This document shows, one piece after another, positions 57,849 through 64,000 of a stretch of 64,000 nucleotides of DNA; position 1 is the stretch's first letter; every line of letters begins with the position of its first letter. The notes beneath the pieces are model-generated. The model searched no databases and had not been told where the DNA came from. It saw only the letters and a program-made list of their open reading frames with translations. A program made the translations under genes and the position numbers. The stretch covers positions 1 to 64,000 of the forward strand of contig NZ_WCJE01000002.1 of assembly GCF_016743335.1 (NCBI RefSeq). The letters run 5' to 3'. This DNA comes from Streptococcus suis (GTDB taxonomy: Bacteria; Bacillota; Bacilli; Lactobacillales; Streptococcaceae).

Positions 57849-58152
57849 AAAAGAACTCCCTTTCGGAAGTTCTTGAATTGTCGAGTAGTCTATCAGTTTG
57901 CTTTTATAGTAGTTTGAATTAGGAAAAGGACAGTTTTAAGTTATAGTGTTAATAACCCACTCCTAAAATAACTTTAGAGTTCTCAAATTGACAAACTTAG
58001 ATATATCCTGTTTCTAATTCACTCGACTATAGTAATCGCTTCAAAGGTTTGGGGAACCTTTGAAGGCTAGAGATAGTGCGAACCAAGTTCGCTTCAAAAG
58101 AGCCGTACAGCTTGTAAAGCAAGTCACATTCGTGAAGTACAGCTCTCAATAT
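57849..58152. repeat. Mosaic repeat next to a duplicated tsf terminator
   Basis: This part of the gap after the acetyltransferase gene has three pieces. First, 57849-57876 is a near copy of the tsf terminator at 58153-58181. Second, 57885-58033 starts like a family B end (CTATCAGTTTGCTTTTA) and has inverted ends GTCGAGT/ACTCGAC with GAATTAGGAAA and CTAATTC pieces inside. Third, 58038-58110 is a CTTCAAAGGTT/AACCTTTGAAG hairpin followed by GCGAAC/GTTCGC, the two-hairpin module of copy B2 with different stem sequences. No gene is seen. Confidence 0.6.
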
Positions 58153-58182
58153 GAAAAGAACCCCCTTTCGGAAGTTCTTGAC
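58153..58182 (-). terminator. tsf terminator
   Basis: Minus-strand AAGAACTTCC/GGGGGTTCTT with a GAAA loop followed by TT, 7 bp after the tsf stop. An almost identical hairpin occurs at 57849-57876. Confidence 0.78.
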
Positions 58183-58188
58183 TATTCA

Positions 58189-59229
58189 TTATTTACCAAG
58201 AGCTGCTGCCATTGTCGCTGCAACTTCTGCTTCAAAGTCGTTTGAAGCTTTCTCGATACCTTCGCCTACTTCGAAACGAGCAAATTCTACAACTGAAGCG
58301 TTCACTGAGTTCAAGTAAGCTTCAACTGTTTTGCTGTCGTCCATGATGTAAACTTGTGCAAGAAGTGTGTAAGCTTGGTCAACTTGAGTGTTGTCAAGCA
58401 AGAAGCGATCCATTTTACCTGGGATGATTTTGTCCCAGATTTTTTCTGGTTTGCCTTCTGCTGCTAATTCTGCTTTGATAGCTTCTTCAGCTGCTGCAAT
58501 CACTTCGTCAGTCAATTGAGCTTTTGAACCGTATTTCAACAATGGCAATGCTGGTTTGTCAACCATTGCACGGCTTTCGTTGTCTTGTTCGATTTTGTGG
58601 TTGATTTGTGCCAACTCATCTTTAACGAATTGCTCGTCCAATTCAGTGTAAGAAAGAACAGTTGGTTTCATCGCAGCGATGTGCATTGAGATTTGTTTTG
58701 CAAGAGTCTCATCGCCACCGTCGATAACTGAGATAACACCGATACGGCCGCCGTTGTGTTGGTATGCACCAAATGCTTGAGCATCTGTTTTTTCAACCAA
58801 AGCAAAGCGACGGAATGAGATTTTCTCACCAATAGTTGCAGTTGCGTTTACGTATGCTTCTTCAAGAGTTTCACCTGAAGGCATAGCCAATTTAAGAGCT
58901 GCTTCGTTATCAGCTGGTTTACCTTCTGCAATTACTTTAGCAGTAGTGTTTACCAATTCAACGAATTGAGCGTTTTTCGCAACAAAGTCTGTTTCAGCGT
59001 TAACTTCAACAACTGCTGCTACGTTACCATCAACATAAACACCAGTCAAACCTTCAGCTGCTACACGGTCAGCTTTCTTAGCTGCCTTAGCCATACCTTT
59101 TTCGCGAAGCAATTCAATCGCTTTTTCGATATCACCTTCAGTTTCAACCAATGCTTTTTTAGCGTCCATAACGCCAGCACCTGATTTTTCACGCAATTCT
59201 TTAACGAGAGCTGCTGTAATTTCTGCCAT
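58189..59229 (-). CDS. tsf: Translation elongation factor Ts
   Basis: A 346-residue nucleotide exchange factor for EF-Tu. The N-terminal UBA-like part is [20 protein letters not shown] and is followed by the core signature [14 protein letters not shown] that contacts EF-Tu. Two dimerisation subdomains follow. 346 residues is the usual streptococcal length, longer than in Escherichia coli. Codon use is strongly biased, as expected for high expression. It follows rpsB after a 319-bp gap. Confidence 0.97.
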   Translation of the reverse strand: MAEITAALVKELREKSGAGVMDAKKALVETEGDIEKAIELLREKGMAKAAKKADRVAAEGLTGVYVDGNVAAVVEVNAETDFVAKNAQFVELVNTTAKVIAEGKPADNEAALKLAMPSGETLEEAYVNATATIGEKISFRRFALVEKTDAQAFGAYQHNGGRIGVISVIDGGDETLAKQISMHIAAMKPTVLSYTELDEQFVKDELAQINHKIEQDNESRAMVDKPALPLLKYGSKAQLTDEVIAAAEEAIKAELAAEGKPEKIWDKIIPGKMDRFLLDNTQVDQAYTLLAQVYIMDDSKTVEAYLNSVNASVVEFARFEVGEGIEKASNDFEAEVAATMAAALGK

Positions 59230-59548
59230 GTCTATTCTCCTTGTTTGTATTTATAAAATAGAGGAGCGGGCTCAGCCCTGCCCCTCTAGGATTGTTTTTG
59301 TGTTTGATAAATGATGTAGAATGTACTCGGACTAAAAAGCTAGAATTTAGATATATCTAACGCTTTTCTTAATGTCTTCGTTACTTATTCAATTGTACTC
59401 AGGCTAAAATCTTAGTGAAAAAGATAAACTTCCTTGTATGCAAGCATATTGCGTCAGTTGCCTATTTTCGCTTTTGAGTTTTTATGTTCAAACTTTTACA
59501 GTCCACTGGACTGTAAAACTCATACAGATTTCTAAACGCCTTCGTTAC
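59230..59548. other. rpsB-tsf intergenic region with direct repeats
   Basis: No gene is visible. TCTTCGTTACTTATT (near 59374) repeats the rpsB 3' flank CCTTCGTTACTTATT (59540), and GTACTCGGACTAAAA (59317) is repeated as GTACTCAGGCTAAAA (59395). A palindrome TTTTACAGTCCA/CTGGACTGTAAAA lies at 59495-59518, similar to that at 187-210 in repeat copy A1. It looks like a local duplication plus a hairpin module. Whether rpsB and tsf form one transcript cannot be seen. Confidence 0.5.
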
Positions 59549-60325
59549 TTATTTTCCTTCTACAACTTCAACCAATTCTTCGATTGATTCTGTAGATGCT
59601 GGCTCAGTTGCCAATTCAGCTTCAACTGCTGCTACGCTGTCTTCACCTTGGTTGCCTTCGATGATAGCGTCAGCCATTTTAGCTGTGATCAATTTAACAG
59701 CACGGATAGCGTCATCGTTAGCTGGGATGATTACATCGATATCATCTGGATCTGTGTTTGTGTCAACCATCGCTACAACTGGGATACCCAATTTCTTAGC
59801 TTCTTTAACAGCGATTTGCTCTTTGTGTGGGTCAACGACGAACATTACGTCTGGAATGCGTGGCATATCAGCGATACCGCCCAAGAATTTTTCAAGACGA
59901 GCACGTTGTTTGTTCAACAATGCTACTTCTTTCTTAGGAAGCACTTCAAAAGTTCCATCTTCTTCCATACGGTTGATTTCTTTCAAACGAGCGATACGTT
60001 TTTGGATTGTACCCCAGTTTGTAAGAGTTCCACCCAACCAACGGTGGTTGATGAAGTATTGACCAGCGCGGATAGCTTCGTCTTTAACAGCTTCAGCAGC
60101 TTGTTTTTTTGTACCTACGAACAAGATAACTGCGTCGTTTGCTGCAGCGTCACGGATGAATTCGTAAGCTTGGTCAGCCAATTTTACAGTTTGTTGCAAG
60201 TCGATAACGTGGATACCGTTACGCTCTGTGAAGATGTACTTAGCCATCTTAGGATTCCAGCGACGAGTTTGGTGACCGAAGTGTACACCAGCCTCAAGAA
60301 GTTGTTTCATTGAAATTACTGCCAT
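59549..60325 (-). CDS. rpsB: 30S ribosomal protein S2
   Basis: A 258-residue small-subunit protein. [20 protein letters not shown] is the typical N-terminus; [21 protein letters not shown] and [20 protein letters not shown] are conserved core segments. The acidic C-terminal tail ([17 protein letters not shown]) is usual in streptococci. Start ATG 60325 with AAAAGGAGAAATACTC upstream is chosen over a longer frame to 60400. Confidence 0.97.
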   Translation of the reverse strand: MAVISMKQLLEAGVHFGHQTRRWNPKMAKYIFTERNGIHVIDLQQTVKLADQAYEFIRDAAANDAVILFVGTKKQAAEAVKDEAIRAGQYFINHRWLGGTLTNWGTIQKRIARLKEINRMEEDGTFEVLPKKEVALLNKQRARLEKFLGGIADMPRIPDVMFVVDPHKEQIAVKEAKKLGIPVVAMVDTNTDPDDIDVIIPANDDAIRAVKLITAKMADAIIEGNQGEDSVAAVEAELATEPASTESIEELVEVVEGK

Positions 60326-60441
60326 GAGTATTTCTCCTTTTTGTTTTTTCTCCTCTCCCGAACTTCGACTTGCAGCCCAACCTTTCGGCAACAAGACCAC
60401 AATTGGTCCGAGATGAGTATTTGTTGCACAGCAACTCTATT

Positions 60442-60470
60442 AGTATATCAGAATACCTGTCTATTTTCAA
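60442..60470 (-). promoter_or_regulatory. rpsB promoter and structured leader
   Basis: Minus-strand TTGAAA (60470-60465) and TATACT (60447-60442), spacer 17, with TG one base before the -10. The leader of about 110 bases contains GTTGC/GCAAC and GACCA/TGGTC hairpins, which could serve autoregulation by S2; that is speculative. Confidence 0.8.
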
Positions 60471-60523
60471 GCAAAATAGTAGAGAAATTCATGAAACTCT
60501 GCCATCAAATCCGATTCCTGATT

Positions 60524-61516
60524 TTATTCAAAGTAGGTTTCGGCAACCACCGCATAGGTCCCTGCAACAACATCCATTTTTTCTAACTGACCGTTAGCAT
60601 TGATCCTGTAAAAACCTGCTGCTGGGGCTACATTAGGATCAGTCCCCTTCACATTTGGACTGCTGTGGTCTTCTCTAACCTCAATGTAAACCAATCCATC
60701 GGATGACTGAACATTTGTAACCACGTGTGATAGAAAATCATCTTTCGTAAAAAGTACGCCATATCTTGTAGCTGCATGCGCCTTGGCCCAGTTAGCAGCC
60801 TGTTCGATTGTCAAATTCTTGGTGTCTACAGAAGTATTGGTGGCAGTCACAGAACTGATTTCAGTTGCTACTGTTGAACTTCCACCGAGGACCAAGTTTT
60901 CAAAGAAAGCTTGTAATTCCTGGTTCTTAGTTGGTCGGAAATACAAACGCTTCTCTGGGTTGCCTTGATTTTGCTCGGTAATCCAAGCAATCAACTGACC
61001 ATCTTTAATCGTAAAGAGATACAGATGAGCCAATTGTGATTTTGAAGCTTCAATATCCGAATAGATCCCAACTACTGCTGTTTTTCCTGCCTCTACTTGA
61101 CCAGTTTCACTCCAAACTAGGTCAGGAGTTTCTCCTAGAAAATCAGGCGTCATTTGCTGCCCTGAGCCACTGAGAACACCTGAGGGCAAGGTCACACCAA
61201 AAAAGTCTCCCGTACGACTTGGGCTATAGGATACATAATTTTGGGGAGGCGAGAATGAAGATCCCCACTGGTCAACCACAAAATTCCTCAAAACCTCTGC
61301 CTTGCCAGCATCCCAAGGACCGACCTGACTACTTAAACTGCTGGACGTAGATGTTGTGGAACTTTTAGTTGATGTACTGGAACTAGTACTTGTCGAGCTA
61401 GAGCTAGCCCTTTCTTTAGATGAGGACACTGCCTCCTGCTTCTGATTTCCGCAAGCTGTTAACATACTTGCAAGAACCATCACAACAAAACTTGATGCGA
61501 TCAAATTCCGCTTCAT
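60524..61516 (-). CDS. DUF4767-domain lipoprotein
   Basis: A 330-residue predicted lipoprotein. The signal peptide ends in the lipobox LTAC, with lipidated Cys at about residue 22. A low-complexity Ser/Thr linker runs from about residue 31 to 62. A DUF4767-like domain begins GPWDAGKAEVLRNFVVDQWG and covers about residues 65-215. The C-terminal part (about 230-330) is a second globular domain (ANWAKAHAATRYGVLF; APAAGFYRINANGQLEKMD). It is anchored outside the cell; function unknown. A GGAGATAGGAAATG start is seen. The gene has no partner. Confidence 0.82.
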   Translation of the reverse strand: MKRNLIASSFVVMVLASMLTACGNQKQEAVSSSKERASSSSTSTSSSTSTKSSTTSTSSSLSSQVGPWDAGKAEVLRNFVVDQWGSSFSPPQNYVSYSPSRTGDFFGVTLPSGVLSGSGQQMTPDFLGETPDLVWSETGQVEAGKTAVVGIYSDIEASKSQLAHLYLFTIKDGQLIAWITEQNQGNPEKRLYFRPTKNQELQAFFENLVLGGSSTVATEISSVTATNTSVDTKNLTIEQAANWAKAHAATRYGVLFTKDDFLSHVVTNVQSSDGLVYIEVREDHSSPNVKGTDPNVAPAAGFYRINANGQLEKMDVVAGTYAVVAETYFE

Positions 61517-61681
61517 TTCCTATCTCCTTTTTCACACTAATCATCCACGCGGTAGAAGTTTTTTGACTAACGCCTCTAGCACTTATGGAGTTCTGGACAT
61601 TTGCTTGTATTTACATTATCGACAAATGTTCATTTTCCACTTGACCAAATTCACTATTTAAGGTAGAATATTCTTTGTTAT

Positions 61682-61752
61682 GGCGGTATAGCCAAGTGGT
61701 AAGGCACGGCTCTGCAAAAGCTTGATCGTCGGTTCAAATCCGTCTACCGCCT
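61682..61752 (+). tRNA. tRNA-Cys (GCA anticodon)
   Basis: A 71-base cloverleaf: acceptor GGCGGTA/TACCGCC, D arm GCC-AAGTGGTAA-GGC, anticodon loop CTGCAAA (GCA, Cys), T loop TTCAAAT. CCA is not encoded. Two stem positions do not pair: 27-43 (C-T) in the anticodon stem and 50-64 (T-T) in the T stem, and 28-42 is G-U. It lies at the prophage boundary, so this may be the attachment gene. A terminator follows at 61788-61813. Confidence 0.88.
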
Positions 61753-61787
61753 TTATTATAGGAATTTATCCGAATTTATACAAGTCA

Positions 61788-61813
61788 AAAGCCCGATTTT
61801 TCGGGCTTTTTTT
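61788..61813 (+). terminator. Terminator after tRNA-Cys
   Basis: AAAAGCCCGA/TCGGGCTTTTTTT with a 4-base loop. Confidence 0.88.
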
Positions 61814-61821
61814 GATTTTTC

Positions 61822-61875
61822 ATTCGGTTAAATTCGGTTAAGTTTGGTAAAGTTGGTGGGCAAATGGTGGGCAAA
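61822..61875. repeat. Paired short direct repeats at the prophage edge, possible integrase arm sites
   Basis: ATTCGGTTAA is present twice head to tail (61822-61831 and 61832-61841), and TGGTGGGCAAA twice head to tail (61854-61864 and 61865-61875). Paired short repeats beside a tRNA at a prophage end are typical arm-type binding sites of tyrosine integrases. The attachment core itself cannot be defined because the other prophage end is outside the window. Confidence 0.5.
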
Positions 61876-61937
61876 TTTCTATCTACAATCTAAAGGCGAA
61901 AAATATAAAAGAAATCGAAAAAAGTTTTTAAAAACAC

Positions 61938-61966
61938 TTGACTACTGCTAAAAATAACGGTATAAT
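61938..61966 (+). promoter_or_regulatory. Strong promoter of the rightward prophage cargo genes
   Basis: TTGACT (61938-61943) and TATAAT (61961-61966), spacer 17. TAAGGTAA/TTACCTTA, a hairpin with GGGGAGG in the loop, follows at about 61975-61997 in the leader. Confidence 0.8.
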
Positions 61967-62026
61967 AGATACATAAGGTAAGGGGAGGTTACCTTAGACA
62001 AGGAAACGAACAGAAAGGAGTACTAA

Positions 62027-62137
62027 ATGTTTAGGTACTTAAAAAAGCCAATCAAGATTAGAACTGATAAGCTGGTCATCAAACTCAATCTTATCATTCT
62101 AACTCTTGAATGGCACATAGAATTGGATAGTGAGTAA
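62027..62137 (+). CDS. 36-residue basic prophage peptide
   Basis: A short frame MFRYLKKPIKIRTDKLVIKL, then NLIILTLEWHIELDSE, with AGAAAGGAG at good spacing before the ATG and a strong promoter upstream. It has a basic first half and an acidic end, with no clear membrane helix. I recognise no family. A GC-rich hairpin (CCACCCC/GGGGTG, about 62146-62161) follows and could reduce read-through to the next genes. It lies outside the lysis genes in opposite direction, a position typical of lysogeny-expressed cargo. Confidence 0.55.
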   Translation: MFRYLKKPIKIRTDKLVIKLNLIILTLEWHIELDSE

Positions 62138-62186
62138 TCACTATCCACCCCTTCGGGGGTGTACTTAAATATTATCAAAAAATGCT

Positions 62187-62288
62187 ATGAAAGTAAAATA
62201 CAAAGTAAACAAACATGGTTTTGACTGGAAAGCCTTCTTGGTGTGGTCATTGCTGATTGCATTGCTACTCTGGTTGGTTTTCAAATAA
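62187..62288 (+). CDS. 33-residue single-helix membrane peptide
   Basis: A frame MKVKYKVNKHGFDWKAFLVW followed by SLLIALLLWLVFK: a basic N-terminus and one strongly hydrophobic helix ending at Lys. The ribosome site is weak. It ends 9 bp before the next gene, which does have a site inside the gap. Size and build resemble small toxic membrane peptides or phage membrane cargo, but no antisense RNA gene was recognised, so the role is open. Confidence 0.45.
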   Translation: MKVKYKVNKHGFDWKAFLVWSLLIALLLWLVFK

Positions 62289-62297
62289 GGAGTATCT

Positions 62298-62522
62298 ATG
62301 ATCCAAGTATTATCCAAGGAAGAAATGATGAACTTCTTCCAGACACATTCGCGCTATCAAATTGCACAAGCTACAGGTCTTTCTGAGTCCACCTTGGCAA
62401 ACTACGTCAAAGGTCGGACTGATGTTGGCGGTATGTCTTTTGATAAAGTTATCAAAATAACAGAATACTACAATAGTTTGCATGGAAAGAAATATGGTTA
62501 CAGAGACCCTAAACTAAAATAG
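62298..62522 (+). CDS. Small helix-turn-helix protein of the prophage
   Basis: A 74-residue protein with a recognisable helix-turn-helix at about residues 17-45 (YQIAQATGLSESTLANYVKG) like lambda-repressor/XRE domains, but no ligand or dimer domain. AAGGAGTATCT precedes the ATG. It is the third gene of the rightward unit from the promoter at 61938. It may regulate phage or host genes in the lysogen. A terminator overlaps its stop codon. Confidence 0.72.
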   Translation: MIQVLSKEEMMNFFQTHSRYQIAQATGLSESTLANYVKGRTDVGGMSFDKVIKITEYYNSLHGKKYGYRDPKLK

Positions 62523-62532
62523 GGTCTTTTTG
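62504..62532 (+). terminator. Terminator of the cargo unit
   Basis: AGACCCTA/TAGGGTCT followed by TTTT; the left arm is within the last codons of the helix-turn-helix gene. Confidence 0.8.
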
Positions 62533-62630
62533 TGTCCGTAAAAACGGCAATTTTTAAAAATGTCCGTGATAAAGGCAAGTATTTTGCTATCGAATTTTGA
62601 AAAAACGCTATTTTTTTGAAATTCGGGCAA

Positions 62631-62658
62631 CAAAAAAAGCCCAGCAGACCGCTGGGCT
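62631..62658 (-). terminator. Terminator after the endolysin gene
   Basis: Minus-strand AGCCCAGC/GCTGGGCT followed by TTTTTTG; the end of the phage late transcript. Confidence 0.85.
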
Positions 62659-62662
62659 GAAA

Positions 62663-63430
62663 TTATTTTAGACCTTTGATTAGTTTGTTAACTGTCTCGT
62701 CATCCAAGCGGTCTAGATTTGACTTGTGTTGGAAATTATCAAAAGTCGCTTGGGAGATTTGCATATGTGGTACACCCTTGTCCCAAAATGCGACAGGGTC
62801 TTTTGCGTCAAGCAAAGCGTAAAATGTACCGCCTGCAACTAATGCAATCCCTCGTCCTGGTGCTGAAATTGTAAACATATCTTGTTCCTCTACTTTCTTT
62901 TCTTCTGGTGCCTGTGCACCATTTTTTAGTTGGTCCAAATAACTCTGGACATTTTGCTTAAACCCTACCCAGTTACCATTATCCAATATTCGGTGTGGGC
63001 AATATTTGCCAGACCAATCTTGATGCTTGCGGATGCGGTCAACGCCCCAACCCATCTGATGCAAAATAATCGCTGCTAATTTAGCTCCGTTATCCTCAGC
63101 TTTTGCATATTTAGGATGCCCAGGAGTCAGACTATAACAAATCTCAATACCGATTGACTTCCGGTTTCCGTTGCCACTGCCACCGTCACCGCAATGCCAA
63201 GCGTTACGATTGTGTGGAATGGCTTGGATAGCCTGCGCATCATCAACAGCCCAGTGATAAGATACCTCGTTCCCATTACCAACCATGTAACTGATTTCAG
63301 CCAACGCAGAAGCGTTATTAGCTGTATTGTGGATAGTGATATACTCTGCGGTCATTGTGTAAGGACATTTGATATCTTGCTTTTCTGATGGTACAAGCAT
63401 TTGAACCATTTTAAGGCCTAGATTACTCAT
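62663..63430 (-). CDS. Phage endolysin, N-acetylmuramoyl-L-alanine amidase
   Basis: A 255-residue lysin. Residues about 20-150 are an Amidase_2 (PGRP-like) zinc domain: YITIHNTANNASALAEISYM (zinc His), YHWAVDDAQAIQAIPHNRNAWHC-type core, and HQDWSGKYCPHRI with the second His and Cys ligands. A Lys/Glu-rich linker (about 168-180) leads to a C-terminal domain (about 185-255, TISAPGRGIALVAGGTFYAL) that probably binds the wall. It starts inside the end of the 37-residue gene (8-bp overlap). Confidence 0.92.
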   Translation of the reverse strand: MSNLGLKMVQMLVPSEKQDIKCPYTMTAEYITIHNTANNASALAEISYMVGNGNEVSYHWAVDDAQAIQAIPHNRNAWHCGDGGSGNGNRKSIGIEICYSLTPGHPKYAKAEDNGAKLAAIILHQMGWGVDRIRKHQDWSGKYCPHRILDNGNWVGFKQNVQSYLDQLKNGAQAPEEKKVEEQDMFTISAPGRGIALVAGGTFYALLDAKDPVAFWDKGVPHMQISQATFDNFQHKSNLDRLDDETVNKLIKGLK

Positions 63431-63536
63431 GTTCTACTCCTTTACCATCTAAATCATCCGGCTCCGCAAATGTATGCCGGGCAATATTGTCTTGATATTT
63501 TTCCTCGTCAAATTCTAAAATTTCGTCAAATTGCAT
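63423..63536 (-). CDS. 37-residue acidic phage peptide between holin and endolysin
   Basis: A frame MQFDEILEFDEEKYQDNIAR then HTFAEPDDLDGKGVEHE, with a strong AAGGAGGACTAATC ribosome site. It lies 2 bp after the holin stop and overlaps the endolysin start by 8 bp, so it is surely translated with the lysis genes. It is very acidic with no membrane helix. No family was recognised; the endolysin site AAAGGAG is embedded in its 3' end. Confidence 0.65.
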   Translation of the reverse strand: MQFDEILEFDEEKYQDNIARHTFAEPDDLDGKGVEHE

Positions 63537-63538
63537 GA

Positions 63539-64000
63539 TTAGTCCTCCTTAATAAAATCGATTTTCCCCTCATCCAAATCTACTTTAATCTTTTCAGACT
63601 GGATAATACCGGCAGAATTTTTTCTGGCATCAAGGGTTTTAGGTTCACTTCTAACTAATTTTTCAAGCGCGACAATCACATTTGCAAAAATGCTTGTATC
63701 CCCTTTTGCTTTACCGTAGTTTTCAACCAAACTCTTAAAAGTCAAGATTAGATAACCAACGTAAATTGTGTATAGGAAGGCCACACCTGTTTGTTCAGGC
63801 AGCAAGACAGACATCGGAATCAATACAGTAAGTAAGATAATCCCCATCATCTTGCGAATCAGGCCGTTAATACCGATTTTAGATTGATAATCTATATCTG
63901 GATTAATCATTGCAGCAAACGTACCTGACAAAAAATCAACAATTTCCATGACCACAATTAACCCAAGCAAAAAGAGGACTAGACCGTCCTCTGTTGCAAT
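63539..64000 (-). CDS. Phage holin, 5' end outside the window
   Basis: The frame is open to the window edge: it reads ATEDGLVLFLLGLIVVMEIV from the edge, so an internal TTG or ATG start near 63970 is not the true start. Three or four membrane helices (LIVVMEIVDFLSGTFAA; MMGIILLTVLIPMSVLL; VAFLYTIYVGYLILTF) and a long cytoplasmic charged tail match the phage holin class that releases endolysins in Firmicutes phages. The tail, after about residue 100 of the visible part, ends KVDLDEGKIDFIKED. Confidence 0.82.
   Translation of the reverse strand: MATEDGLVLFLLGLIVVMEIVDFLSGTFAAMINPDIDYQSKIGINGLIRKMMGIILLTVLIPMSVLLPEQTGVAFLYTIYVGYLILTFKSLVENYGKAKGDTSIFANVIVALEKLVRSEPKTLDARKNSAGIIQSEKIKVDLDEGKIDFIKED

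Noticed and set aside
59648..60313. 221-residue rightward frame antisense to rpsB
   Set aside because: Rich in Cys, Phe and Val as expected for the complement of highly biased ribosomal codons; no start signals.

Overview
The window is chromosomal DNA of a low-GC Gram-positive coccus of the genus Streptococcus, most likely Streptococcus suis. The basis is PolC-type DNA polymerase III, a fused GshAB, ctsR-clpC without mcsA/mcsB, the dhaQS/dhaKLM arrangement, Rgg regulation, and dispersed intergenic hairpin repeats. The species call rests on overall gene content and is an inference. No rRNA, CRISPR array or complete insertion sequence was seen. One tRNA (Cys) marks the edge of a prophage that runs off the right end.

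Layout: 0-7 kb holds rsuA, an acetyltransferase, an MFS exporter, def and a two-gene ABC exporter. 7-11.8 kb is a bacteriocin locus: a lactococcin-972-like peptide, a DUF1430 membrane protein, an ABC ATPase, a small membrane protein, a divergent Rgg regulator and, between Rgg and the bacteriocin, a 41-residue hydrophobic peptide gene placed like an Rgg pheromone. 11.8-20.6 kb has a Sua5-like gene, leuABCD behind a leader-peptide attenuator (three consecutive Leu codons), a GlsB-type protein, pepS and a nitroreductase, with four copies of one repeat family. 20.6-25.6 kb holds a 201-bp MITE-like element with a target duplication, then a five-gene cell-wall glycan module resembling gacI/J/K/L plus an extra glycosyltransferase. 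25.8-30.2 kb is polC.

30.3-34.8 kb is dihydroxyacetone metabolism: dhaQ and dhaS diverge from dhaKLM-glpF across a good DhaS operator. 34.8-42.2 kb is a leftward housekeeping run (proS, rseP, cdsA, uppS, yajC, purA), with a tandem hairpin repeat array between rseP and proS. gshAB follows. 44.9-50.9 kb is a galactitol-type PTS locus with two class II aldolases, a DeoR-family regulator and a PfkB kinase, controlled by a cre site and 11-bp-phased operator repeats. 50.9-61.5 kb has hslO-dusB, an NMN adenylyltransferase-like gene, ctsR-clpC with a CtsR box, a thioredoxin-like/acetyltransferase pair, rpsB-tsf and a DUF4767 lipoprotein.

The right end (from about 61.7 kb) is the lysis end of a leftward-reading prophage: holin (cut by the window), a 37-residue peptide and an amidase endolysin. 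Three small rightward genes with their own strong promoter lie between the endolysin and the tRNA-Cys attachment side, the usual place for lysogeny-expressed cargo. The most unusual content is the pheromone-like peptide/Rgg/bacteriocin unit, the MITE-like element that may encode a small transcript, and hairpin repeat families whose end sequences differ between copies but remain self-complementary.
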